Assembly: GCF_037137055.1 (NCBI RefSeq) | Contig: NZ_JBBBNY010000001.1 | Location: 62,001 to 126,000, forward strand | DNA length: 64,000 nt | Direction: 5' to 3' | From: Frateuria_A yonginensis | GTDB lineage: Bacteria > Pseudomonadota > Gammaproteobacteria > Xanthomonadales > Rhodanobacteraceae | Shown here: positions 11,260 to 19,101 of the stretch, piece after piece | Numbering within the stretch: position 1 is the stretch's first letter | Layout of the letters: each line of letters begins with the position of its first letter | Program-made: the position numbers and the translations under genes | The notes under the pieces: generated by a model | Database searches by the model: none | What the model saw: the letters and a program-made list of their open reading frames with translations, nothing else | What the model was told of the DNA's origin: nothing

Positions 11260-11423
11260 GCGCGCATGATCGCCGAGGCGCGCCGGGCGGGCCAGTGCGG
11301 CAGCGTCGAAAGCCCACCGTACGCCGCGTTCCCGGCTCCCGCCCCGAGTGCCAACGGCGCAGTGGAGAAGTGCAGGGTCACGGACGTCGCATGCCGGCTA
11401 CACCGCCGGAACGGCGGAGGCGG

Positions 11424-12050
11424 TCAAGCCTGGCGGGCGAGAAACGCGTCATCCTTCGCCTCGGCCCGCTGCATCGCCGCCCGTGCCCGCACGCGGTCGA
11501 TGTACCCGCGCACCGGCGGCAGGTCGGGTACCAGCTTGAACATCGTGGTCCAGTGCAAGGCGGTGCCCCACAGCACGTCGGCGGCGGTGAAGCGCTCGCC
11601 CAGCAGCCAGGGACCCGGCGTGAGCTGGGCGACGATCGCGTCCAGCACCTCCTGCCAGGTGCCGTAGGGCGAGGTCATGTGCGGCGCCGGTTCGCGCTGC
11701 ATGGAATGGTCGACCAGCGCCGGCTCGAAGCACGAGCCGTAGAACACCATCCAGCGCAGATACGGACCGCGCAGCGGATCGCCAATGGGCGGGGCCAGGC
11801 CCTTCTCGGGGTAGAGGTCGGCCAGGTACATCATCACCGCGGGCTGCTCGGTGACCATCGCGCCGGCATGGCGGATCGCCGGCACCTTGCCCAGCGGATT
11901 GAGCGCGAGGTAGGCCGGGTCCCGCTGCGTGCCGGCCTTGAGGTCGAGCAGATGCAGGTCGTAGTCCACGCCCAGCTCCTCGAGCAGGGCGAGCGTGCCG
12001 CGCGAGCGCGATTGCGGGGCATGGAAGAAGGTGACCTTGTCCGTATTCAT
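11424..12050 (-). CDS. Glutathione S-transferase family protein
   Basis: 208 residues starting MNTDKVTFFHAPQSRSRGTLALLEE. The N-terminal thioredoxin-like half has the cis-proline region (GKVPAIRHAG) and the glutathione-binding TEQPAVMMYL; the C-terminal helical half contains FTAADVLWGT. The activating residue is probably Ser14 or Ser16 in QSRSRG, as in beta/theta-like bacterial GSTs. ATG overlaps the stop of the preceding frameshifted VOC gene as ATGA, so it is the last gene of a minus-strand operon of small detoxification-type proteins. Confidence 0.88.
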   Translation of the reverse strand: MNTDKVTFFHAPQSRSRGTLALLEELGVDYDLHLLDLKAGTQRDPAYLALNPLGKVPAIRHAGAMVTEQPAVMMYLADLYPEKGLAPPIGDPLRGPYLRWMVFYGSCFEPALVDHSMQREPAPHMTSPYGTWQEVLDAIVAQLTPGPWLLGERFTAADVLWGTALHWTTMFKLVPDLPPVRGYIDRVRARAAMQRAEAKDDAFLARQA

Positions 12051-12385
12051 GGCGTGTCCTCCGGCAGATGGCAGATGGCTTCCCGGTTGTGCCCGTCCGG
12101 GCCGGTCACGAACACCGCGTAGTCGTGGTGCGCGTGGTACTGCGGGCGAAGGCCGGCACCCGTTGTCCTGCCGGCCGGCCGCCAGCACGGCGCGGTGGAA
12201 GGCGTCGCCCTGGGCGCGGCCGGCCGCGGTGAAAGCGAGGTGCAGCGGCGTGGGCACCTGATCGGCGCGGCCAACCGCATCCGGAAAGGCCTGCACGACC
12301 ATGTCGAGCGGTCGCAGCGCCTGTTCACGGAACCGGCGCGCCAGCTCCAGGTCGCAACGGGTAGGCCCAGGTGATCGAGGATCAC
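12047..12385 (-). pseudogene. VOC/glyoxalase-family gene with two frameshifts
   Basis: Reading across frames gives one VOC protein: GTG start, ILDHLGLPV, then a shift near 12358-12361 into DLELARRFREQALRPLDMVV and on to DAFHRAVLAAGRQDNG, then a shift back near 12157-12163 into AGLRPQYHAHHDYAVFVTGP and NREAICHLPEDTP. These are the start, middle and PDGxxxE end of the vicinal-oxygen-chelate family (glyoxalase/bleomycin-resistance type). No single frame holds all of it. The outer ends are in the same frame, so one lost and one gained base would explain it. It may be a true pseudogene or two sequencing errors in GC-rich DNA; the tight ATGA overlap with the next gene is kept. Confidence 0.75.
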
Positions 12386-12395
12386 GACCGGCTCC

Positions 12396-12800
12396 TCAGA
12401 GATGCCCCGTCTCGGCGGGCGGGTGCATCCAGTTGTCGTGGCGCCCGTCCATGTAGCGGATCGGGGCCTGCGCCAGTTCCTCGGGCGTGACGTCGTCCAG
12501 GCAGGCCAGGTTGATCGACACGTAATCGCCGCCGATCGCGTCCACGTAGCCCTGGCCGAACGGGCGCACGCCGCAGTGGCGGCAGAACAGGTGATGGGCG
12601 CTGCCGGTCCCGAAGGTGTAGTCGGCCAGCGCCTCCTCGCCGGCCAGCAGGCGGAACGCCTGCGGCTTGACGATGGCCGACCAGTGGCGGGTCTTGGTGC
12701 AGATCGAGCAGTTGCATCGGCCCGTGCCGGCGGCGACGTCGAGATCCGCTTCGTAGCGTACCGCGCCGCAGTGGCAGCTGCCGTGGTAGGTCCGGGTCAT
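12396..12800 (-). CDS. GFA-family (glutathione-dependent formaldehyde-activating-like) zinc protein
   Basis: 134 residues beginning MTRTYHGSCHCGAVRYEADL. The zinc-binding cysteines are visible as C-H-C (8-11 region), CNCSIC near 30-35 and FCRHCGV near 73. The family includes Gfa and CENP-V domains; most bacterial members have no assigned reaction, and formaldehyde-glutathione adduct formation is only one proposal. Its ATG overlaps the stop of the NIPSNAP gene by four bases. Confidence 0.9.
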   Translation of the reverse strand: MTRTYHGSCHCGAVRYEADLDVAAGTGRCNCSICTKTRHWSAIVKPQAFRLLAGEEALADYTFGTGSAHHLFCRHCGVRPFGQGYVDAIGGDYVSINLACLDDVTPEELAQAPIRYMDGRHDNWMHPPAETGHL

Positions 12801-13528
12801 GCGTCGATCTCCGCGGGATGGGACAGGCCGCGCAGCAGCGAGCGCGGCGTCGGCGCCAGGCGCAGCGTTTCGGGCGCGGCTTCCAGCCGCCGGCTCCACG
12901 CCGCCAGCGCCGGCTCGCCCGCGCAGGCGGCCCGGTGTTCGGCCTGGGCGGACGCAGCGGCGAAGGCGGCGAACCAGACGAAGACGAACTCGCCCTCGCG
13001 CACCGGCAGGCGCGGGTAGGTGTTGCGCGCCGGCTCGGTGACGAAGCTGGCCAGCACGCGGGCCCCGTGGCGTTCCAGCAGCGGTTGCACGCGCACCTGG
13101 AAGTCGCGCGCGATCGCCTGGCCTTCGGCCGCGCGCACCGGACAGACGGTGGCGGTCAGCAGGCCGGCCGGCGCGCGTGCGCCCGGTGCGGGGCGGGCCA
13201 GCCCGTCGAGCGCGAAGCGCTCGATCGGCTGCAGCAGCAGCACGTCATCCGAATCCAGCATGGTGGCGTTGGCCGCTTCGCGGTGCGCGCGCCACACCGG
13301 GCCGTCGTAGAAGGTGGCCAGCGCGGTCGCGCGGGTGTCCATGTCGACGAAGCTGCGCAGCCAGACGAAGCGGTCCGGGTCGTCCAGGTCGCGGAACTGG
13401 CCGGGCAGGCCCATGCCCAGCGCTTCCTGCGGCTCGACGAACTCGCGCTCGAACAGCTCGACCAAGCGCTCGCGCTGGCCGGGGCGCAGGGTGTACTGAC
13501 GCAGCTCGTACACGCCGTGGCCGTTCAC
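12797..13528 (-). CDS. NIPSNAP-family protein
   Basis: 243 residues with a GTG start (MNGHGVYELRQYTLRPGQRE after fMet). The N-terminal half is a clear NIPSNAP ferredoxin-like domain (YELRQYTLRPG, then DPDRFVWLRSFVDM). The second half repeats the fold weakly (VQPLLERHGARVLASFVTEP), as in two-domain members. The function of bacterial NIPSNAPs is unknown; the fold resembles small dimeric stress-induced monooxygenase-like barrels. It overlaps neighbours on both sides by four bases, so it is translationally coupled in the operon. Confidence 0.87.
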   Translation of the reverse strand: MNGHGVYELRQYTLRPGQRERLVELFEREFVEPQEALGMGLPGQFRDLDDPDRFVWLRSFVDMDTRATALATFYDGPVWRAHREAANATMLDSDDVLLLQPIERFALDGLARPAPGARAPAGLLTATVCPVRAAEGQAIARDFQVRVQPLLERHGARVLASFVTEPARNTYPRLPVREGEFVFVWFAAFAAASAQAEHRAACAGEPALAAWSRRLEAAPETLRLAPTPRSLLRGLSHPAEIDA

Positions 13529-13683
13529 GGGCGCCTCCCGAGCAGCGCCGCCAGCAGTGCGACGAGCGTCATGCGCCGGCGCGGCCGCGCGCCTGACGGC
13601 AGCACGTGCGGCCCCTCGACCAGCCGGTTGCGCCCGGCCAGCGGGCGGTAGGCGTCGACGAGGCGGTGCAGGATCGGGTGCAT
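13525..13683 (-). CDS. Small 52-residue hypothetical protein
   Basis: A short frame beginning MHPILHRLVDAYRPLAGRNR, arginine-rich in the middle (ARPRRRMTL) and hydrophobic at the end (VALLAALLG). It fills the gap between the DJ-1-like gene and the NIPSNAP gene and its stop overlaps the NIPSNAP start, which argues for real translation. I recognise no family. Confidence 0.5.
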   Translation of the reverse strand: MHPILHRLVDAYRPLAGRNRLVEGPHVLPSGARPRRRMTLVALLAALLGRRP

Positions 13684-13694
13684 GACCGGCCCCC

Positions 13695-14303
13695 TCACGC
13701 CGCCACCGCCTCGCCCACGCACCACGGCGGGAGCTGGGCGTGCTTGAACAGCCGGTACCAGTGCTCGCGGTCGGCGGGCGCGTACAGGTCCAGCGTGCGG
13801 ATCACCTCGCGCGCGAACTCCACGCTGCCCAGGTGGCTGGCGGTGATCGTGCCGCCGTCGCTCACCGCCAGTTCGCGGGCGTCGTATTGCGCAGCGCCGG
13901 TGTAACCGGGCACCTGGCTCTCGATGTGCCCGGCCCAGTTGCCGGTGTGGCGGCAGCCGTCGAGCAGCCCGGCGCGGGCCAGCGCCAGCACGCCGCTGTC
14001 GATGCCGGCGATCACCGCGCCGGCCCCGTGCAGCTGACGCAGCGCGGCCACGGCGGCGGCGCCTTCGCCGCGCTGCCACAGGTGCCCGCCCGGCACGATC
14101 GCCATCGCCGCGCGGCCGAATTCCAGCTCCGCCAGGCTCAGCTCCGGCCGTACGTGCAGGCCGCCCATCGACACCACCGGGGCCCGCGTGAAGCCGACCG
14201 TGACCACCCGCCAGTCGCCGGGGCGGCGCACCTCGCACAGCGCCAGCGCCGCCTGCCAATCCGCAAAGCCGTCGAACACCAGGAAATAGACCGTGTCGCG
14301 CAT
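13695..14303 (-). CDS. DJ-1/PfpI-family protein lacking the usual nucleophile cysteine
   Basis: 202 residues. It begins MRDTVYFLVFDGFADWQAAL, the flavodoxin-like strand and the DGF/DxE entry of the YdeA/YoaZ branch. The nucleophile elbow, normally A-I-C-x-x, reads AGIDSGVLALARAGLLDG, so the cysteine position appears to be D102, followed by S103. The protein may therefore not be a classical glyoxalase/deglycase, or it may use another residue. It is the first gene of the minus-strand operon ending in the GST. Confidence 0.83.
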   Translation of the reverse strand: MRDTVYFLVFDGFADWQAALALCEVRRPGDWRVVTVGFTRAPVVSMGGLHVRPELSLAELEFGRAAMAIVPGGHLWQRGEGAAAVAALRQLHGAGAVIAGIDSGVLALARAGLLDGCRHTGNWAGHIESQVPGYTGAAQYDARELAVSDGGTITASHLGSVEFAREVIRTLDLYAPADREHWYRLFKHAQLPPWCVGEAVAA

Positions 14304-14523
14304 CGCCGTCGCCTCCTTTGCAGGTGCACAGGATGACGCCGGGCTGCTGCCAGCGTGATGTCAGCAGCGGGCAAGACGGAGCCCGTTTCCGCGCGTGGCG
14401 AAGTTGAGGCGCATCGGCCTTGCGGCTCCGGCGGGCGGCGCACGCCCAGCACGCCGGCCCGGTATCGGCCGGCGTTCACGCGCTGGCCCTAGAATGCGCG
14501 TTCCTTCCTGCCACGGACCCGAC

Positions 14524-15540
14524 ATGAAGCCCGTCTCGCTGATCCAGTTCCTGATCGAGGAGCGCCGCGCCGGTCGCATCAACGCCGAACTTTCGCTGCT
14601 GATCGAGGTGGTCGCGCGCGCCTGCAAGCGCATCGCGGTGGCCACCAGCAAGGGCGCGCTGGGCGGCGTGCTGGGCAACGCCGGCAGCGACAACGTGCAG
14701 GGCGAGGCGCAGAAGAAGCTGGACGTGATCTCCAACGAGATCCTGCTGGAAGCCAATGCCTGGGGCGGCCACCTGGCCGCCTGCGCCTCGGAGGAGATGG
14801 AGGACCCGCAGCCGATCCCCGACATGTACCCCAAGGGCAACCACCTGCTGCTGTTCGATCCGCTGGACGGCTCCTCCAATATCGACGTGAACATCTCGGT
14901 CGGCACCATCTTCTCGGTGCTGCGCTGCCCGGACGGCGTCACCGAGCCGAAGGTCGAGCACTTCCTGCAGCCGGGCACGCAGCAGCTGGCCGCCGGCTAC
15001 GTGGTGTACGGTCCGGCCACGCTGCTGGTGCTCACCTTCGGCCACGGCACGCACGAGTTCACGCTGGACCGCGAGGTCGGCAGCTTCGTACTGAGCCGAC
15101 GCGACATCCGCATCCCCGAGCAGACCGCCGAGTTCGCCATCAACATGTCGAACCAGCGGCACTGGGAACCACCGATGCAGCGCTACATCGGCGAACTGCT
15201 GGCCGGCAAGGAGGGCCCCCGCGGCAAGGACTACAACATGCGCTGGGTGGCCTCGATGGTGGCCGACGTGCATCGCATCGTGAGCCGCGGTGGCGTGTTC
15301 TTCTACCCGCTGGACGCCAAGATCAAGGCCAAGGGCGGCAAGCTGCGCCTGATGTACGAGGCCAACCCGATGGCCTTCATCGTCGAACAGGCCGGCGGCG
15401 CCGCCACCACCGGGCGCGAGCGCATCCTGGAACTGCGACCGACCGGCCTGCACCAGCGCGTGCCGGTGTTCCTGGGCTCGAAGGCCGAGGTGGAGGTCGC
15501 CACGCGCTACCACCGCGAGGCCGAGGCCGTGCAGGCCTGA
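14524..15540 (+). CDS. fbp: Fructose-1,6-bisphosphatase, class I
   Basis: 338 residues, the standard length. It removes the 1-phosphate of fructose 1,6-bisphosphate in gluconeogenesis. Metal-binding residues are in ASEEMEDP and LLLFDPLDGSSNIDVN, the class I signature; the sugar-phosphate site includes YNMRWVASMVADVHR and MYEANPMAFIVEQAGG. Monocistronic, divergent from the DJ-1-like operon across 220 bases that must hold both promoters; I do not see a strong consensus promoter there. Its presence fits growth on acetate and amino acids suggested by nearby acsA and phhA. Confidence 0.97.
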   Translation: MKPVSLIQFLIEERRAGRINAELSLLIEVVARACKRIAVATSKGALGGVLGNAGSDNVQGEAQKKLDVISNEILLEANAWGGHLAACASEEMEDPQPIPDMYPKGNHLLLFDPLDGSSNIDVNISVGTIFSVLRCPDGVTEPKVEHFLQPGTQQLAAGYVVYGPATLLVLTFGHGTHEFTLDREVGSFVLSRRDIRIPEQTAEFAINMSNQRHWEPPMQRYIGELLAGKEGPRGKDYNMRWVASMVADVHRIVSRGGVFFYPLDAKIKAKGGKLRLMYEANPMAFIVEQAGGAATTGRERILELRPTGLHQRVPVFLGSKAEVEVATRYHREAEAVQA

Positions 15541-15638
15541 GCCTTCCGCGCGGCAGGCGCCCGGACGCTGGCCGCGCGCCGCCACGGTTTCGCCCTCGCT
15601 CTGCCGCAAGCTCGCGCCCAGTTTCCCGATCGACGCCG

Positions 15639-16538
15639 ATGGCTCCGCGCACCCGCTCCCTGCTGCTCCTGCTCACGCTGGCCCTGGCCGGCTGCGCGCC
15701 CTGGCGCAGGCCGGCGCCGACCGTGCCGCCGCCGCCGCGCAAGCCGGTGATCGGCCTGGCGCTGGGTGGCGGCGCGGCCAAGGGCTTCGCCCACATCGGC
15801 GTGATCAAGATGCTGGAAGCCAGCGGCATCCACGTCGACGTGGTCGCCGGCACCAGCGCCGGCAGCGTGGTGGGCGCGCTGTACGCCGGCGGCATGGACG
15901 CCTTCGCCCTGCAGCAGGCGGCGCTCGCACTGGACGAGGACGCGCTGCGCGACGTGCACCTGTTCGGCGGCGGCCTGGTGCAGGGGCGGAAGCTGCAGGA
16001 CTACGTCGACGGCCTCGTGCAGGGGCGTCCGATCGAGCGGCTGAAGCGTCCCTTCGCCGCGGTCGCCACGGACCTGGCCAGCGGCCAGCGCGTCGTGTTC
16101 ACGCACGGCGACACCGGCCTGGCGGTACGCGCCTCCTGCAGCGTGCCCGGCGTGTTCGAGCCTGCGGCGATCGGCGGGCGGCGCTACGTCGACGGCGGCG
16201 TGGTCAGCCCGGTGCCGGTGGATGCGGCGCGCCAGCTCGGTGCCGACGTCGTGATTGCGGTGGACATCTCGACACGCAGCGACGGCCGCCTGCCCACCGA
16301 CATGCTCGGCATCCTGGGCCGCTCGGTGGTGATCATGGGCCAGCACCTGGGCGCGCAGGAGCTGGCCCGTGCCGATGTGGTGATCCGGCCGCAGGTGGAC
16401 GCCCTCGGCGCGGCCGATTTCGCGCAGAAGGACCGCGCCATCCTGGAAGGCGAGAGGGCCGCGCTGGCGGCCGTTCCGCTGATCCGCGCGCGCCTGGCGG
16501 CCGCGCAAGCGGCGCCGGCGGCCGTCGCCTCGCACTGA
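15639..16538 (+). CDS. Patatin-like phospholipase lipoprotein (RssA family)
   Basis: 299 residues with a lipoprotein signal (LLLLTLALAGCAPW; lipobox LAGC). The patatin domain has the oxyanion glycines GLALGGGAAKGFAHIGV, the nucleophile S73 in GTSAG and D185 in YVDGGVVSPVPV, making the Ser-Asp dyad. Such proteins hydrolyse phospholipids or acylglycerols. The lipobox is followed by a proline-rich linker. It is expected to sit in the periplasmic face of the envelope. No operon partner. Confidence 0.93.
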   Translation: MAPRTRSLLLLLTLALAGCAPWRRPAPTVPPPPRKPVIGLALGGGAAKGFAHIGVIKMLEASGIHVDVVAGTSAGSVVGALYAGGMDAFALQQAALALDEDALRDVHLFGGGLVQGRKLQDYVDGLVQGRPIERLKRPFAAVATDLASGQRVVFTHGDTGLAVRASCSVPGVFEPAAIGGRRYVDGGVVSPVPVDAARQLGADVVIAVDISTRSDGRLPTDMLGILGRSVVIMGQHLGAQELARADVVIRPQVDALGAADFAQKDRAILEGERAALAAVPLIRARLAAAQAAPAAVASH

Positions 16539-16564
16539 GCCGCCCCGTGCTCGTACCTGTCCCT

Positions 16565-16641
16565 GTAGGAGCGCGCTTGCTCGCGATGCTCCTGGTGGAC
16601 TTTCGCACCCGAGAAAATCATCGCGAGCAAGCGCGCTCTCC
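16565..16641. repeat. REP pair with 20-base perfect arms
   Basis: Arms at 16569-16588 and 16619-16638 are exact inverted copies (GAGCGCGCTTGCTCGCGATG and its complement) around a 30-base loop. It begins with the usual GTAGGAGC head. It lies between the patatin and S9 peptidase genes and could fold as a strong hairpin in the mRNA. Confidence 0.85.
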
Positions 16642-16726
16642 GGGTAACGGCAAGCATGTGACTGGCCGCACTGGAGCGGCCGCCTGCGCGCTGCTAGCGT
16701 GGGTGCTTTCGCTTCGCGAGGCTTCC

Positions 16727-18754
16727 ATGTCCCCTTCCCTGCGCCTCCTGCCACTGCTCACCCTGGCCTTCGCGCCGCTGGCCTCCGCCGCGCCGTCCGA
16801 GGTCGATCCGCGCATCGGCAATCTGCTCGACCAGTTGGGCAAGGTCCGTTCGATCCACGCCGTACAGCTCTCGCCGGATGGCCAGCGGCTGGCCTGGGTG
16901 GTGGACACCCACGGCAAGGCCGCGATCGAGATCGCCCGTGCCGACGGCAGCGAGGCGCACCCGCTGGCGACCGGCGGCAAGCCCGGCGCCTGCAAGCAGG
17001 GCGAGATCGCCTGGGCGCCCGATTCGCGCCACCTCGCCTTCCTCTCCGACTGCGGCGACCAGCCGGGCGAGATGGACCTCTACCTGGCCGATACGACCGC
17101 CCCGGCGGCCCCGCAGCGGCTGGCCGACCTGCATGGCTATGCGCACGCGCCGGCCTGGTCCGCCGACGGCCGCACGCTGGCCTTCCTCTACGTCGAGGGC
17201 GCGACCCGACGCGCCAGCGCCGTGGCCGCCGCCAAGCCGGCATCCGGCGAGATCGGCGTGGACGGCCTGGAGATCCAGCGCGTGGCCACGGTGCCCGCCA
17301 CCGGCGGCGCGGTCAGCCAGCTCACGCCGGCCGACCGCTACGTCTACGAGTTCAGCTGGTCGCCCGACGCGCACCAGCTCGCCTACGTGGCGGCGCCTGC
17401 CCCGGGCGACAACAACTGGTGGATCGCCAAGCTCTACGCGCAGGACGCACGCGCCGGCGCGACGCCACGCGTGCTGGTGGATCCCACCGTCGCCGGCAGC
17501 CCCTTGTACCGGCTGCAGATTGCGCTGCCGCGATGGTCGCCGGACGGCGCGCGGGTGGCCTTCATCGGCGGCCTGATGAGCGACCAGGGTTCGACCGGCG
17601 GCGATCTCTATGCGGTGGCGTCCCGCGGCGGCGCGGCACGCAACCTCACGCCCGGCGTGCGCGTCACGCCGGCGTGGTTCGCCTGGACCTCCCCGCGCGC
17701 GCTGCTGGTGAGCCAGGTCAGCAACGGCCGCAGCCAGGTGGCCGACTACGCCCTCGATGCCGGGCGTGCCGTGCAGCAGCGGGTACGCTTCACGCTGCCG
17801 GCCAGCATCGGCGACGGCAGCGCCTCGATGGCGCTTTCGCTGTCGGCCGACCATGCGCGCATGGCGTTCGTGGAAAGCTCCTACGCGGCCGCACCGGAGG
17901 TGCACGCCGGCGCCCTGGGCGAGCAGGCGCCGCCGGCGGTCACCGCCATCAATGCCGCGCTCGGGCCCGCCTGGGGCAAGGCCGAGTCGGTGGAGTGGGA
18001 GCACGACGGCCGCCACGTGCAGGGCTGGCTGCTGTATCCGGTCCACTACGACCCGGCCCGGCGCTACCCGATGATCGTCAGCGTGCACGGCGGCCCCGCC
18101 GCCGCGGTGATCCCGCGCTGGCCGGGCGTGGGCTACGGCGCCGTGCCGTTCTCCACGCTGGGCTACTTCGTCTTCATGCCCAACCCGCGCGGCAGCTTCG
18201 GCCAGGGCGAGGCCTACGTGCAGGCCAACCGCAAGGACTTCGGCTACGGCGACCTGTCCGACATCCTGGCCGGCATCGACACCGTCGAAAAGAAACTGCC
18301 CGTGGACGACCAGCGACTGGGCCTGACCGGCTGGAGCTACGGCGGCTTCATGAGCATGTTCGTGCCCACCCGGACCGACCGCTTCCACGCGGTGGTGGCC
18401 GGCGCCGGCATCGCCAACTGGCAGAGCTACTACGGCGAGAACCTGATCGACCAGTGGATGATCCCGTTCTTCGGCGCCTCGGTGTACGACGACCCGGCGG
18501 TGTACGCCAGGAGCTCGGCGATCAACTTCATCAAGAAGGTGCGGACGCCCACCCTGGTGGTGGTCGGCGACCGCGACGCCGAATGCCCGGCGCCGCAGTC
18601 GTTCGAGTACTGGCACGCGCTGCGTGCGCAGGGCGTGCCGACCTCGCTGGTGGTGTACCCGAACGAGGGCCATCACTTCGTCGATCCGGCGCACCAGCGC
18701 GACGTGCTGCAGCGCGCCCTGCTGTGGTTCGAGACGTACCTGCCTGCCGGCTGA
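16727..18754 (+). CDS. S9 family prolyl oligopeptidase, secreted
   Basis: 675 residues with a signal peptide (MSPSLRLLPLLTLAFAPLAS, cleaved after ASA). The N-terminal half is a beta-propeller with repeated S-P-D-G/W-S-P-D elements (VQLSPDGQRLAWV, IAWAPDSRHLAFL, FSWSPDAHQLAYV, PRWSPDGARVAFI). The C-terminal alpha/beta-hydrolase domain carries the catalytic S537 in GWSYGG, the aspartate in VVGDRDAECP and the histidine in NEGHHFVDP. It is of the dipeptidyl-peptidase/acylaminoacyl-peptidase type and should clip peptides in the periplasm. The ATG at 16727 is chosen for the signal peptide; the longer frame begins inside the upstream REP. Confidence 0.93.
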   Translation: MSPSLRLLPLLTLAFAPLASAAPSEVDPRIGNLLDQLGKVRSIHAVQLSPDGQRLAWVVDTHGKAAIEIARADGSEAHPLATGGKPGACKQGEIAWAPDSRHLAFLSDCGDQPGEMDLYLADTTAPAAPQRLADLHGYAHAPAWSADGRTLAFLYVEGATRRASAVAAAKPASGEIGVDGLEIQRVATVPATGGAVSQLTPADRYVYEFSWSPDAHQLAYVAAPAPGDNNWWIAKLYAQDARAGATPRVLVDPTVAGSPLYRLQIALPRWSPDGARVAFIGGLMSDQGSTGGDLYAVASRGGAARNLTPGVRVTPAWFAWTSPRALLVSQVSNGRSQVADYALDAGRAVQQRVRFTLPASIGDGSASMALSLSADHARMAFVESSYAAAPEVHAGALGEQAPPAVTAINAALGPAWGKAESVEWEHDGRHVQGWLLYPVHYDPARRYPMIVSVHGGPAAAVIPRWPGVGYGAVPFSTLGYFVFMPNPRGSFGQGEAYVQANRKDFGYGDLSDILAGIDTVEKKLPVDDQRLGLTGWSYGGFMSMFVPTRTDRFHAVVAGAGIANWQSYYGENLIDQWMIPFFGASVYDDPAVYARSSAINFIKKVRTPTLVVVGDRDAECPAPQSFEYWHALRAQGVPTSLVVYPNEGHHFVDPAHQRDVLQRALLWFETYLPAG

Positions 18755-18778
18755 GCCGCAAGCGGCAGGCGGTGCCGA

Positions 18779-18958
18779 CTAACGCGGTGGCGGATCGCGC
18801 CGCTGCGTGTGCTTGACCGCCCCCAGGATGCCCAGCCCGAACACCACGATCACGCCTGCGCCGATCCACTGCAGCGGCGCGTGCAGCAGCCAGGCCACGT
18901 AGGCCAGGCCGCCGGTCAGCACCAGCACGCCGATGAGATAGAGCGAGAACGAGGACAT
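18779..18958 (-). CDS. Small two-helix membrane protein
   Basis: 59 residues: MSSFSLYLIGVLVLTGGLAY forms one membrane helix, WIGAGVIVVFGLGILGAV a second, with a basic tail (KHTQRRDPPPR). This hydrophobicity pattern is common among small inner-membrane proteins of unknown role. It lies on the minus strand between the S9 peptidase (24 bases from its stop) and ubiB. No family assigned. Confidence 0.65.
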   Translation of the reverse strand: MSSFSLYLIGVLVLTGGLAYVAWLLHAPLQWIGAGVIVVFGLGILGAVKHTQRRDPPPR

Positions 18959-19101
18959 CGCCGTCTCCGTCGCAGGTGACCGGCCAAGCAGACCCGTGCC
19001 CGCATCAGCAGCGCGTGAAGCGGCGGCGCGCGGCACCCGCCTTGACGCCCCGTTGCCGCCGCTGCGGCCACGCTGCGGGAAACCCCGCGGAGCCCCGAGG
19101 C

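Noticed and set aside
12047..12302. Fusion of the VOC sequence to the GST as one long protein
   Set aside because: The open frame before the GST start only covers the middle VOC part and then a shifted reading; the GST ATG with its overlap fits better.
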